A DNA stretch of 64,000 bases. It comes from Viola odorata. Taxonomy: Eukaryota; Streptophyta; Magnoliopsida; Malpighiales; Violaceae. Position 1 is the first letter of the stretch. The number at the start of each line of letters is the position of its first letter. Below are positions 21,601-32,200 of the stretch, piece by piece. Location of the stretch: positions 26,311,523-26,375,522 of the forward strand of contig OY829543.1 in the NCBI GenBank assembly GCA_963691705.1. Reading direction: 5' to 3'. The notes below the pieces were generated by a model, which had not been told where the DNA came from, ran no database searches, and worked only from the letters and a program-made list of their open reading frames with translations. Made by a program: the position numbers and the translations under genes.

Positions 21601-24132
21601 TAGTTCTCCATATGTTAAATCTTCATATGGTATAATTCCTTGATTGGTTTCCTTTATTTTAGTCCTAACTTTCTCTGCGAATAATCTAGGTAGTCCTGAT
21701 ATAAATTTTTCTTTCCAAAAAGGGAGACTACAGTCGTCCTTTAAGAATACCTTTGTTAGGAACATGTCTTTATACCATGAAAAGTCTTGTAACTTGGGAC
21801 AGGTTAAGTTCATTAATATTTTTGTTGTTTCTTCTTGAATTTGTTCGGGTTTTCCAATAAAATGTTTTAAAATGGAGAATATTAGAACATTTGTAGCATC
21901 TTCTGACACTTCTTCATCTTCTATTTTAGTAGCGTTCATTATAGCTAATTTTTCTGTTAGAGTGAGATAATTATCCCACCATCCTTTAAGCATTCCAGAA
22001 AATCCAGCCATTAATATATAAGCTACTTGTTTGTCAGTATTACCTCTGGTTCTATGAGTTGTTGCTGCTATTAACATAGCTGCTAACATACTCATGATTT
22101 CATGTTTGCTTTGACCATCTAAATTCCATTCATCTATACTTGAACCATCATACTTATTCTGTTGTCTTGTGTTTTTATCTTCTGATTGCATATCGGGAAA
22201 AGAGGGTCTTGGATAAAAATGCTTAACTTCAGGTCTCCGATAACTTGTTCCTTTTATTCTATTTATTTCTAGTTCTTTGAATTGATCTGATATTGTTTCT
22301 AGATTTTCTTTGGTTAAAACCGAGATTTGGTTTTTTGCTCCTGTGTTTATTTTATTTAGTTCTTGACTAATCTTTTGTAAGAGTGTATCTTCTTTCGAAA
22401 GTCTGAAGTTTTCTTTAAATCCTGGCATGGTATTTGGTTTAATTATTGGATTACTTATTTTTAAGGGTTTTTCCTTTTTCTCTATAGGAACCTTACTTCC
22501 TTCTCCTACATATGTATGTCCTGTATAATGTACTTTAGGGGGAGTATTTTCTTCTATCGTATTAAGTTGTTGTGCCATGGTATTTAGTAAGATATTTGTA
22601 TAATTATTCTGAGATTGTATATTCTTTACATCTTTTAACTTGACCTCTCTATTTTCTTCTTTTATATCCTTTATTGGTGATGCTGATATATCAATACTAT
22701 GATGCTTTATTTTAATTTCTTCAAATGGTGGATATACCGCTTTGATTTCTTCATTAGTGGCTGTTTTCCAATTTTGAACTGGTGTCTTAATAACATTTAT
22801 ATTGTTCACGTTTAATAATTCTTTATGTCTTCTGAACCAGGTAAAAAAGGGTACATGCGTTTTTACTTCATTTAGGTGTGTATAAAATTGTTCTCTTATG
22901 CTGTCCTTTTGTTCTTTCGTATAGTAATTAAAGAAATGAGTTCTTATATTCTTATTCGAAGGGTGATCAAATTCTCTTCTTAATCTTTCTTTGTCTATCT
23001 CATATTTTTTTGCGATCATGTTAATCTGATTCGTATATCTCATATCGCTTTCTGTAGGCGATGGTGTTCTTACTGTTTCTTGATCACAAGTCTGAAAACT
23101 ATTTTGATCTGTGTAAATCGGTCTAGGTATCGTCCTATTAAAATCGACTCCTGTCAAATTTGTTAAATTTAATCTTGTTAAGGCAGAGTTCGATTGGCTT
23201 CTACTTAGTCTACGACTGCTTACTGATCTTCTAGGTCCAATTATACTAGCAGTTTCTTGAGGTGGAAAGTCTGTTATATTTATACTTCTTCTGTGTGGTT
23301 CAAATATTAGTCTAATATTTCCATTATCGTCTTCTTCCGTTCTTGCAGGTTGAGTTCTAGGCACTATGGATTGTGATTCATTAATTCCAGATAGAATCCA
23401 TTCATCCGGAAAAGTTACTTGATCCCATTTTAATAATTTTGGCGTCTGGATCATTGCGTGTTCCGTGTTGGCTTCTATCAGAAGTGACTCATCTTTAGGA
23501 GAATGTCTTAGAGCTTTTGGATTAATATTTGTTGACATTACCTTGTAATATACTCTATATATTATTGCTACTCCTTTAGATCCTTCGAGCATATTATCTA
23601 GAACGTCTAAATTGAGTGTTAAAGCTTTTAGTATATTTGGGTCTGTTAAAGAAACTGTGAAATTTGGATAACAGTTTAAATAAACTGGTCCTCTAGTTAA
23701 ATTTGACTGAAATATTGCTAATAAAGAGTCATTAAAATTTTTAAATCTTGTGTCTCTTAAACACATGAGAATTGGTGAATCCATTCCAAGTCTGTATAGT
23801 GGCTTAGCTGCTATTTGTATTAATCCAATATGCATAAATCTATATTTCTTTCTGAATTTTTCAATTTGTCTTTTTTCTATTATCTCAATCGTCTTTTGCT
23901 CAGGGCTTATTGGGATTGTTCTTTCCGTGGTTTCTATTACATAATCATGGAATAATCTAAAGGATCCAATTTCGTATATATTCTTTAAACTTTCTTTTGG
24001 AATAGTCCAATTCTTTAGATGCTGTTCTATCTCTGCTATATGTAATTCTTGTCTATTATAATCTTCTAAGTCATCATTTACTTCTTGATTACTATGACTA
24101 GAGCTTCCAAAGATATTACCGAATCTTTCCAT
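18491..24132 (-). pseudogene. EPRV copy 1 polyprotein (MP-CP-PR-RT-RH), broken by a 1-nt deletion
   Basis: Same gene as the intact 1,880-codon frame of copy 2, starting MERFGNIFGS in good context. The first 1,236 codons stay in frame through movement protein, coat protein, CCHC knuckle and protease active site. One T (plus strand) is then missing in the run at 20426-20428, three T against four in copy 2. Translation leaves the frame and stops after 1,255 codons. The RT and RNase H part remains open from 20,191 to 18,491 (566 codons from an internal Met) but out of frame. The break sits between protease and RT. A few substitutions separate the copies, for example Thr/Ala at residue 127 and Ile/Thr at 1730. 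The lesion is recent because everything else is preserved. Confidence 0.93.
18692..18697 (-). promoter_or_regulatory. Candidate splice acceptor before ORF3
   Basis: The coding strand reads ATTTCTACAG/GGGAAGAAAAATG. The AG is 10 nt before the ORF3 ATG and within the end of the polyprotein frame. It pairs plausibly with the leader donor. Confidence 0.5.
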
Positions 24133-24309
24133 GATATCAAAGATTAATAACTATCTTTCTTTTGGTGCTAAAGGTAAATTTGTTAATTATCTTCTTTTTC
24201 CTCTTACTACAGTAGTTTTTAGGTAAATTCGTCGGGACCACCACCGGGACCACCTACCTCACTGGGCTTTACGGCTAAACCAACGGATTTAACGGCTGAC
24301 CAACGCCGA
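24133..24309 (-). other. Viral intergenic spacer between ORF1 and polyprotein (copy 1)
   Basis: About 180 nt separate the ORF1 stop (through the terminal repeat) from the polyprotein ATG. It contains a short direct repeat on the plus strand (GGGACCACCACC followed by GGGACCACCTACC) and a repeated ACGGCT/AACGGAT pattern. No ATG-led ORF of note and no recognisable tRNA primer site. Confidence 0.5.
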
Positions 24310-24371
24310 ACGTTACCTAAAATCTCCTGTGGTGCGAGTTAGGAAGAGTCAAAACCTCCTTACCCTTACCC
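24310..24371. repeat. EPRV copy 1 terminal direct repeat, right
   Basis: Identical to 15951-16012. Its outer boundary lies in the purine tract described at the left end. Confidence 0.9.
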
Positions 24372-24373
24372 TT

Positions 24374-24460
24374 ACTCAAAATGACTCCACATTTATCCAA
24401 AGACGATCCGGTTTAGAAATGGTAGCGGAGCCAAGTAGCTCTCTTTCTGGAGGGGGTAAG
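24374..24460. repeat. 87-bp inverted viral fragment at the right end of EPRV copy 1
   Basis: Exact reverse complement of 16006-16092, which is the ORF1 3' region including the purine tract. It is joined to the terminal repeat through 2 bp (TT) and to satellite through a TAAG shared by virus (GGTAAG) and satellite (AATAAGTCTG). It looks like a fold-back or template-switch product captured at integration. Confidence 0.9.
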
Positions 24461-26504
24461 TCTGTAGACTTCAAAAGACAAGGAATTTTCTCCCATAGGC
24501 GAAGAGTAGGCTTGGGAATTATTACATGAAATAACCCTAAACCACCCTTCACTTAAGGCTTTGACCGCGGGCTTGAAGAGATTGGCTTGGAGAGCTAGCA
24601 CAAGGCCTCGGATGGCTTAGGCGTGGGGACTTCATGGGATGCTAGGGTTGGCGCGCCTGGTGCGCGCGTGACTTCATGGTTTGCGAGGACTTGGCCCGAC
24701 ATTCCTCATGTCTTGTGCGGCCTATCCATGAGGTCTGCTCGTGGATACGAGTGAGAGCCCTCATGCTCGTATCATCTCCTCCCTCTTCAAATGGATTCGT
24801 CCTCGAATCTGCGCGCACCATTCCTTTGCGAATGTCACACATAGTACCAACATAGGAGTGATATGCATCAGTACTATGGAAAAGGGTTGGAAAATAACTG
24901 AAATGTAACTCAAAGTGATGATGTGAAAATAAGTCTGTAGACTTCAAAAGACAAGGAATTTTCACCCATGGGCGAAGAGTAGGCTTGGGAATTATTACAT
25001 GAAATAACCCTAAACTACCCTTTACTTAAGGCCTTGACCGCGGGCTTGAAGAGATTGGCTTGGAGAGCTAGCGCAAGGCCTCGGATGGCTTAGGCGCGGG
25101 GACTTCATGGGATGCTAGGGTTGGCGCGCCTGGTGCGCGCATGTCTTCATGGTTTGCGAGGACTTGGCGCTACATTCCTCATGTCTTGCGCGGCCTATCC
25201 ATGAGGTCTTGACGTGGATACGAGTGAGAGCCCTCATGCTAATATCATCTCCTCCCTCTTCAAATGGATTTGTCCTCGAATCTGCGCGCTCCATTCCTTT
25301 GCGAATGTCACACAAAGTACCTACATAGGAGAGATATGCATCAGCACTATGGAAAAGGGTTGGAAAATAACTAAAAGGTAACTCAAAGCGATGATGTGAA
25401 AATAAGTCTGTAGACTTCAAAAGACAAGGAATTTTCTCCCATGGGCGAAGAGTAGGCTTGGGAATTATTACATGAAATAACCCTAAACCACCCTTCACTT
25501 AAGGCTTTGACCGCGGGCTTGAACAGATTGGCTTGGAGAGCTAGCGCAAGGCCTCGGATGGCTTAGGCGTGGGGACTTCATGGGATGCTAGGGTTATCGC
25601 GCCTGGTGGGCGCATGACTTCATGGTTTGCGAGGACTTGGCGCGGCATTCGTGACGGCTGGCGCGGCCTATCCGTGAGGTCTTCACGTGGATACGAGTGA
25701 GAGCCCTCATGCTAGTATCATCTCCTCCCTCTTCAAATGGATTTGTCCTCGAATCTGCGCGCTCCATTCCTTTGCGAATGTCACACAAAGTACCTACATA
25801 GGAGAGATATGCATCAGCACTATGGAAAAGGGTTGGAAAATAACTGAAAGGTAACTCAAAGCGATGATGTGAAAATAAGTCTGTAGACTTAAGAAGACAA
25901 GGAATTTTCTCCCATGGGCGAAGAGTAGGCTTGGGAATTATTACATGAAATAACCCTAAACCACCCTTCACTTAAGGCTTTGACCGCGGGCTTGAAGAGA
26001 TTGGCTTGGAGAGCTAGCACAAGGCCTCGGATGGCTTAGGCGTGGGGACTTCATGGGATGCTAGGGTTGGCGCGCCTGGTGCGCGCATGACTTCATGGTT
26101 TGCGAGGACTTGGCGCGGCATTCCTCACGGCTGCCGCGGCCTATCCGTGAGGTCTTCACGTGGATACGAGTGAGAGCCATCATGCTCGTATCATCTACTC
26201 CCTCTTCAAATGGATTCGTTCTCGAATCTGCGCGCTCCATTCCTTTGCGAATGTCACACAAAGTACCTACATACAAGAGATATGCATCAGCACTATGGAA
26301 AAGGGTTGGAAAATAACTAAAAGGTAACTCAAAGCGATGATGTGAAAATAAGTCTATAGACTTCAAAAGACAAGGAATTTTCTCCCATGGGCGAAGAGTA
26401 GGCTTGGGAATTATTACATGAAATAACCCTAAACCACCCTTAACTTAAGGCTTTGACCGCGGGCTTGAAGAGATTCGCTTGGAGAGCTAGCGCAAGGCCT
26501 CGGA
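24461..26504. repeat. Satellite segment between the two EPRVs
   Basis: 2,044 bp, four monomers plus about 152 bp. It resumes at TCTGTAGACTTC. In monomer phase this is about 154 bp before the point where the left flank stops, so satellite sequence is duplicated (or about 319 bp lost) around the insertion. The last monomer (from 26061) carries the CCATCATGCTC and ATTCGCTTGG variants also found before EPRV copy 1. Confidence 0.9.
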
Positions 26505-26566
26505 ACGTTACCTAAAATCTCCTGTGGTGCGAGTTAGGAAGAGTCAAAACCTCCTTACCCTTACCC
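26505..26566. repeat. EPRV copy 2 terminal direct repeat, left
   Basis: 62 bp, identical to 34866-34927 and to both terminal repeats of copy 1. Confidence 0.9.
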
Positions 26567-27312
26567 CCTCCAGAAAGAGAGCTACTTGGCTCCGCTACCA
26601 TTTCTAAACCGGATCGTCTTTGGATAAATGTGGAGTCATTTTGAGTGTGTTTACGCAGCCATGTCCCATCATTTTGTTGTATATATAAATCTGGGTTCAT
26701 TCCTTCTAAATTAAGAAGTTGATGAGGAGTATAGCTCTTGCCAGGTATATTAGAATCTGGCTTTAAATATGAAGAAGATGGAGATGGAGGATCAAGCATC
26801 ATATTAGGTCGTCTTGGATAAGGTCTGGTAGATTGAGAAGATAAAGGTCTAGAGATAGTGGGTCTAGGATGAGAAGATGTAGGTCTGGCGATAGCGGGTC
26901 TAAACCTAGGAGGTTGATTAAAGTCGGGTCTTACTGCAGCTCCTCGTGCTCTTGGTCTAAATACGTATTGGTGATGATTAGTTCTATAAGCCGAAGTGTT
27001 ACTGGGTGATGGTGTATTTTGATTTCTGTTGATTGTTTTATAAACTTTGTCTATGGTTTTGTTTGTAGCTATAACCATATTTCTTAAAAGTTCTATCTTA
27101 ATTAAATCTTCACTCCATAATGGAGTTCTGTCTGCTGATAATGGAATAGCATTATCTCTTTCGTCATTACTATCTGGGTTTAGATCTTCGATATAAGATT
27201 TATGCATAAATGTCAAGTGTGATACTAATTCTTCTTTAAGATGTTCTAAATCTGAGAGTCTATCTGTTCTTAATACAGCTAGACATGTGGCTAATTTATC
27301 CCAAATAGACAT
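26512..27312 (-). CDS. EPRV copy 2 ORF1: 266-aa Pro/Arg-rich protein of unknown function
   Basis: Intact, same length as in copy 1, with Ser at residue 39 where copy 1 has Ala. N-terminal 100 residues are charged and helix-prone. The centre (100-175) is Pro/Arg/Ser-rich and basic, and the C-terminal third has LEGMNPDLYIQQNDGTWLR and a Ser/Gly run. In the circular map it lies about 190 nt downstream of the TATA box and about 180 nt upstream of the polyprotein. By position it is the analogue of tungrovirus ORF1 or badnavirus ORF1/ORF2. A nucleic-acid-binding or virion-associated role would fit the composition but is unproven. Confidence 0.75.
   Translation of the reverse strand: MSIWDKLATCLAVLRTDRLSDLEHLKEELVSHLTFMHKSYIEDLNPDSNDERDNAIPLSADRTPLWSEDLIKIELLRNMVIATNKTIDKVYKTINRNQNTPSPSNTSAYRTNHHQYVFRPRARGAAVRPDFNQPPRFRPAIARPTSSHPRPTISRPLSSQSTRPYPRRPNMMLDPPSPSSSYLKPDSNIPGKSYTPHQLLNLEGMNPDLYIQQNDGTWLRKHTQNDSTFIQRRSGLEMVAEPSSSLSGGGKGKEVLTLPNSHHRRF
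26550..26571 (-). promoter_or_regulatory. Candidate polypurine plus-strand primer site, copy 2
   Basis: Same purine-rich tract as in copy 1, overlapping the inner boundary of the left terminal repeat. Confidence 0.55.
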
Positions 27313-27400
27313 GATGCACGTATAGTGAGAAAGCAGAAATTTAAAACATTTAAGAAAGCTTTGAAAAAAAAACGTTGTATGAAACAGAAAGCGTATTAAA

Positions 27401-27406
27401 ACTTAC
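27401..27406 (-). promoter_or_regulatory. Candidate splice donor in the viral leader, copy 2
   Basis: ACT/GTAAGTTTT on the coding strand, as in copy 1. Confidence 0.55.
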
Positions 27407-27506
27407 AGTGATATTGCTTAGGATATTTGAAAGCTTTTCTCAAAGTTTTTGTGATAATTTTTTGAGATTTTATTTCTGATTCTGCCTCATAACTGAGGAC
27501 TTCTTC

Positions 27507-27516
27507 CCTTTATATA
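27507..27516 (-). promoter_or_regulatory. Viral TATA box, copy 2
   Basis: TATATAAAGG on the coding strand, about 195 nt before ORF1, with the same context as copy 1. Confidence 0.65.
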
Positions 27517-27538
27517 GGGATTACATGTCTAGCGGATT

Positions 27539-27919
27539 TCAAAATAAATTACATTTTTCTAAACTAAGAGATAAGGATCTTATCTCTTTTACAATCTTTC
27601 TTTTCTTTCTAAAAGTTGTCTGCCACGATCGTTTTAGTGCTTTGCCAGCTGGTGTCGGCAAAGGGTCTTGTCTTCTTTTTGTCTGCCACGTCTGTTTTGT
27701 CTGAGTAGTTGAAATCTTCAAACGTCTTTGTAGTCTTAATCTTTGTTGTCTTCTAGCTTGCCACGCGTTTCTCCTTCTTTGGATAAGTGATCCTTCTTGT
27801 CGTTTTCTAATGATTATTATTCTTCTCTCTGTAGTTTCACCTTGAGTACTGACTGCAAGGTAAAAGTCTCTCTTTCTTTTTTGTCCTTGTCTAGGTTCGT
27901 CTTTTGCAAAAGGAGTCAT
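27539..27919 (-). CDS. Doubtful 126-codon basic ORF in the viral promoter region, copy 2
   Basis: Same Arg/Lys/Gln-rich open frame as in copy 1, ending 22 bp before the TATA box. No recognised domain. It is more likely promoter DNA that happens to be open than a gene. Confidence 0.2.
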   Translation of the reverse strand: MTPFAKDEPRQGQKRKRDFYLAVSTQGETTERRIIIIRKRQEGSLIQRRRNAWQARRQQRLRLQRRLKISTTQTKQTWQTKRRQDPLPTPAGKALKRSWQTTFRKKRKIVKEIRSLSLSLEKCNLF

Positions 27920-27929
27920 GTTTGCAGTA

Positions 27930-27961
<32 letters not shown>

Positions 27962-29236
27962 TTATTTTCTTCCAAGCTCTGGATAGAGCTCTGTCATCAT
28001 ATCATTGTCATAGTCTGGGTCTGAGTTGGCTTGAGTATAGGATTCTCCTCCATCTTCATCGTCTGAGAAGTGGGATAGTCTTTCTAAGAGTTCTTCCTTC
28101 ATCTTTCGTCTGGCTGCTCTTGCTGATGACTCTGCTTGAGATGGGTCTGATTGAAACCTTGATTGTCCTCTAGGTTGAGGATTATCTATAATGGACTCTG
28201 ATAATGTCTTTAGGACTGCGAATCTTGAGGCCTGTTCTTGTGGAAATCTTTTCCACCATTTCACTTTGAATCGTCTGGTGAGTATTGGGTGTTGATCTTG
28301 CTCCGTCTTGTCTGTAATTTCATATTCCCAATATATAATCCATGGGATATGAAACATAAGAGTGAAACTCAGCGTCTTGGGTAAATATAAGTCTGGATAT
28401 TTCTGAACAAAGGCTCCATGACCTTCTAGAACTGGGTCTGGAAAACATATCTCATGAGCACCGAAATGATGCCACCATCTATGGAACCATATCGGAAAAT
28501 TAACTGAGATGTTTCTGTCAAAATGGAAAAACCATGAGTGTCCTCCTGTCGAGTATAGGAATGCATGGTGCCATGCCATCTGATAGTCATGATAATCAAA
28601 ACCTTTAGGGAGAAAAGGTTGTGAAAATATTCTTTTTGTATAGGGGTTCATTTTCCAGTCTGTTGGGGTTAGGACTCTAAGGATTCTGCATTTCGAGTAG
28701 GAGTATCTGTCTGGTCTTGCTTCAGTAGATTCATGGGTAATCTCTACTGAATCAGTGTCTACCAAGATAAACTCATAAAAGTTTCTAGTTTTTTCTAGGT
28801 CTGCTGGGATGTAGTGAAAATCTTTTGGAAATAGGTTTGAGGTAATGGACCTTAAATCTGATCCATATTCTGGTTCAATATACGCAATGTTCTTGGTGAC
28901 AGGCTTGAGTATTGGGCCTGATTTGTCTTGGGCTTTTGTCTGGTATGTCTGGTTTTGTGGTCTTGGTATATTGCCTAAAACTGTTGATCTTTGGGATATT
29001 GAAGCTGGTGATCTAGGTGGTTGGACTTGTAGAGCTGATATAAGTCTAGGAGGAGTTCTTGGGCTTGTCATTCCTTGTAGGAACAGGCTTTGGTCTAATG
29101 TCTTTGAGGTAGGTGTCTGTGGTCTTGGAGTCTGTGGTCTCAGGTTGTCGAATCTGTTTGGTGAGTCTGGTATGCCTGATATTGTCATTGCATATGATGC
29201 CTTTGTCTTTTTCTTCGGATCCACTTTGGTCGTCAT
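27962..29236 (-). CDS. EPRV copy 2 ORF3: 424-aa Trp/His-rich protein of unknown function
   Basis: No difference from copy 1 was seen in the translation. It starts MTTKVDPKKK, ten nucleotides after the predicted splice acceptor, overlaps the polyprotein by 191 nt and ends at a TAA embedded in AATAAA just before a poly(A) tract. An N-terminal Pro/Thr-rich region (1-115) is followed by the aromatic domain with FPIWFHRWWHHFG (247-259) and a Trp/Lys cluster (KVKWWKRFP, 324-332), a charged helix and an acidic tail. The fold and role are unknown. The likely equivalent is tungrovirus ORF4. Confidence 0.8.
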   Translation of the reverse strand: MTTKVDPKKKTKASYAMTISGIPDSPNRFDNLRPQTPRPQTPTSKTLDQSLFLQGMTSPRTPPRLISALQVQPPRSPASISQRSTVLGNIPRPQNQTYQTKAQDKSGPILKPVTKNIAYIEPEYGSDLRSITSNLFPKDFHYIPADLEKTRNFYEFILVDTDSVEITHESTEARPDRYSYSKCRILRVLTPTDWKMNPYTKRIFSQPFLPKGFDYHDYQMAWHHAFLYSTGGHSWFFHFDRNISVNFPIWFHRWWHHFGAHEICFPDPVLEGHGAFVQKYPDLYLPKTLSFTLMFHIPWIIYWEYEITDKTEQDQHPILTRRFKVKWWKRFPQEQASRFAVLKTLSESIIDNPQPRGQSRFQSDPSQAESSARAARRKMKEELLERLSHFSDDEDGGESYTQANSDPDYDNDMMTELYPELGRK

Positions 29237-32200
29237 TTTTCTTCCCCTGTAGAAATTCTCTGGATAGAAAGTCTGGTAAAGAGTTGTCTTTTCCTGAGAT
29301 GTATTGTATTTCAAAATCAAAATTTGAAAGTAAAGCTTGCCATCTGGCAAAAATCTGTTTTGCAACAAGGTTTTTCACGTCCTTTTCTAAAACAAATTTT
29401 GCACTTTGACAATCAATTCTTAAAAGAAATTTTTTGTTGAAAACATCGTCTTGAAATTTATTAATGCATAAAACAATGGCTAATATTTCCTTTTTTATTG
29501 TTGAATAATTCTTTTGGGCTTCTATCCATAATCCTGAACAATATCTGATTAATTGCTCTTTCCCTTCAATTTTTTGCTTTAATATTCCTCCATATCCTAT
29601 GTCTGAGGCATCCGTTTCTACAATTAGCTCTGCTAAAGGGTCTGGAATTCCTAAACATGGGAGATTTTTAACCTTTTCTTTGATTATTTTTACTACTGCA
29701 GTGTGTTCTTCTGTCCACTCAGTAGGAGTCTTTTTTAATCTTGCATATAAAATTGAACAGGTTGATCTAAGGTCTTTTATAAAGTCTGAGACATAATTTA
29801 AACATCCAAGAAATCTTTGTAATTGAGTTTTATCTTTTATTTCGTCTGGGAATTTATTAGCAAATTCTATTGATCTACTTATGGGACTAAACATTCCCTG
29901 ATGGATGTTAAATCCTAAAAATCTTATATTAGTCTGACATAGTTTTAGTTTTGATGCTGATACTACAAGTCCATTTTCCTTTAATACTCTTAAGAATTTG
30001 TTAAGGTGCTGAAAATGCTCAGTCACTGACTTCGAGAAGACTAGCACGTCGTCTATGTATACTATGGTAAATTTAGTGTATGGGTTTAAGATATCATTCA
30101 TCATCTTTTGAAATTCTGAGGGTGCATTTTTTAATCCAAAGGGCATTACATTCCACTCGTAATGTCCTAATGGAACTGTAAAAGCTGTTTTATATCTATC
30201 TTCTTCCTTGATTTGTATTTGCCAAAATCCTGATTTCATATCAAATTTGGAAAATATTGTTGCTCCATGTAGTCTTTTTATTAAATCTCTTTTATTAGGT
30301 ATAGGATACCTAATCCATCTGAGTGCCTTATTTAAGGGCTTGTAATTTATTACAAGTCTAGGTGCTCCTCTTTCTAGCTCAGCTTGGTTTTGTACATAAA
30401 AAGCTGCACATGACCACGGGGATTTACTGGGTCTTATTAATTTTTTATTTAATAAAGATTGTATTTCCTCTTTACAATATTCCATCAATTCTTTATTCAT
30501 TTGTATGGGTCTTGCTCTGGTGGGAATATTCTTCTCATCAAAGTCCTTTTCGTATGGTAAATCTATTACGTATTTCTTTCTATTCCAAAAAGCATTTGGA
30601 ACTTCTGCACAAACTTCCTTTTCGAATTTTCCTTGAAACTCTTTAACTCTTTTTTGATTAAAAGGTGTTTGAATTTCTTCCTCTACTCTTTTATAGTTTA
30701 TTTCTTTGGTAAGAAAGTGTATGTGTTTCCTTTTTTGTATTAGCATGATTTTCTTAGTTATAGAATAATCCCTTATGACATTTAAATCCTTTTGCCTAGG
30801 TTTTTCTATAAACCTAAAGCAAATGTCAGTTCCTTTTGCTTTAGTCCAAATTCCTTCATGTTCTACTCTGAATGGACAAATTTGGGCTAGGAATGGTGTT
30901 CCTAATATTACCTTCTGTCCTAAGTCTTTAGCAAGTATAAAAGGCTGTCTAAAACAGAATCCCTTTTTACAGATGTATGCTTTTGATAGTTTATACTTGA
31001 TGTCTAATTTTTCCCAGTTTGCTGCGTATAATCGTTCTCTTGTTTTTTCATAATATTGTGTAGGTATTAATCCTTCTTGTATACAGTTCTGGTCAGCACC
31101 AGAGTCTACTAGCGCTGTTACATTAATATGGAAATCGTTATCTATTTTTAGTTCTATATTAACATGCCATTTTTGGAATTCTATTCTAGATATCACATTT
31201 AAATAGTGTTCTTCATCTATTCTTCCTAGAGCTTCATTTTTTATTTCTTCATTTAAATCATTTTCTTCTTCCTGATTTTCCTCTACGAATTCTTCAAGGT
31301 TCTTATTTTCTACCATATCCATTCTTAAATTTAATTGAATATTTTCCGTCTGTAAAGTTCTTACTTCTGCCTTAATTTTTCTAATTTCCTCTTTTAAATC
31401 CTGGATTGTTACTGCTGATTCTTGTTTAGAGAATCTACTTATTACTTCTTTCATAGTATACGGTTGTATAATTTTTGCTTTTTTGTCGCTATTAATTACT
31501 TCTTGGAGTTTTTCTAAATATTCTCTTTGTGTATCTGCGTCATTAACCTTTCCAATTAGTTCCATTAGTAAGTCTGTTTCTTTAGTAATAACGTTGATTT
31601 GTTTATATGAGCAAGTACATATGTTATCCTCTTCTTCTTCTTCTTCTGAGTTTACTTCTTCTTCAGAAGTGTTTTCTTGTATTTCGTATATAGCTTCATT
31701 ATTGCTACTTATAATTTCTTCATCTGTATCTGTCTCATTTAATAGTTGTACGAGTTCTTCCTTGAACTCTTCTTCACATTCTAAAGCTTGTATTTTTTCT
31801 TTCATTTTACATTCATTTTTGTAATGACCTGTTTTTCCACATTTATAACAGGTGGGTTGTCTGGTATTTGATTTTCTCTTTCCTTTATAATTATTATATC
31901 TTTTCTTGTGATATGTCTTTTTGTATGGTTTAAAAGGCTTTTCTTCACGTTTTTCTTTGTATTTAGATTTATACGGTTTCCTGTATTGCTTACTTTGTTT
32001 TTTATAACTTCTTGATGGGGCTCTAATGGTTTCGTATCCATATTGAGAGCAGAAAGATCCCAATTCTTTCCTTCCCAATAACTTATCACTTTTTAGCTTT
32101 GCTTTCAATTTCAGGTCTGTACAGAGGGATAGTCCTACTGTATTTATATGGGCTATTAGTTCTCCATATGTTAAATCTTCATATGGTATAATTCCTTGAT

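Larger units (their letters stand above)
15951..24460 (-). mobile_element. Endogenous pararetrovirus copy 1 (Caulimoviridae), polyprotein frameshifted
   Basis: AT-rich insert in GC-richer satellite, coding on the minus strand. One circular genome equivalent is 8,359 bp (15,951 to 24,309), followed by a 62-bp terminal redundancy and an 87-bp inverted piece. Gene order on the coding strand of the circle is promoter, ORF1, polyprotein, ORF3, promoter. There is no integrase, as expected for a pararetrovirus, and there are no long LTRs. The movement protein-coat-zinc knuckle-protease-RT-RNase H order in a single ORF, plus an overlapping 3' ORF preceded by a splice acceptor, is most like Tungrovirus (rice tungro bacilliform virus). 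Genus assignment is inference. This copy carries a 1-nt deletion in the polyprotein. Confidence 0.93.
15951..26504. repeat. 10,554-bp segmental tandem repeat, unit 1 (EPRV + satellite)
   Basis: EPRV copy 1 plus 2,044 bp of satellite. The next EPRV starts exactly 10,554 bp later with the same left junction, the same right junction and the same flanking monomer variant. Two independent insertions would not share all three, so this is a duplicated chromosomal segment, most simply made by unequal exchange between satellite monomers. Confidence 0.9.
27313..27961 (-). promoter_or_regulatory. EPRV copy 2 large intergenic region (promoter and leader)
   Basis: 649 bp between ORF3 and ORF1. In the coding direction it holds an uninterrupted run of 25 A, three CGTGGCA motifs (one at 27621-27627), the TATA box, an AATAAA, the GTAAGT donor and the mini-ORF. 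The leader carries a 2-nt AA insertion relative to copy 1, before the donor. No tRNA-Met primer site was recognised. Confidence 0.6.

Noticed and set aside
15951..24371. LTR retrotransposon with very short LTRs
   Set aside because: The 62-bp direct repeat lacks TG...CA ends and promoter signals, there is no integrase or tRNA site beside it, and there is no target-site duplication. Movement protein and coat domains point to Caulimoviridae.
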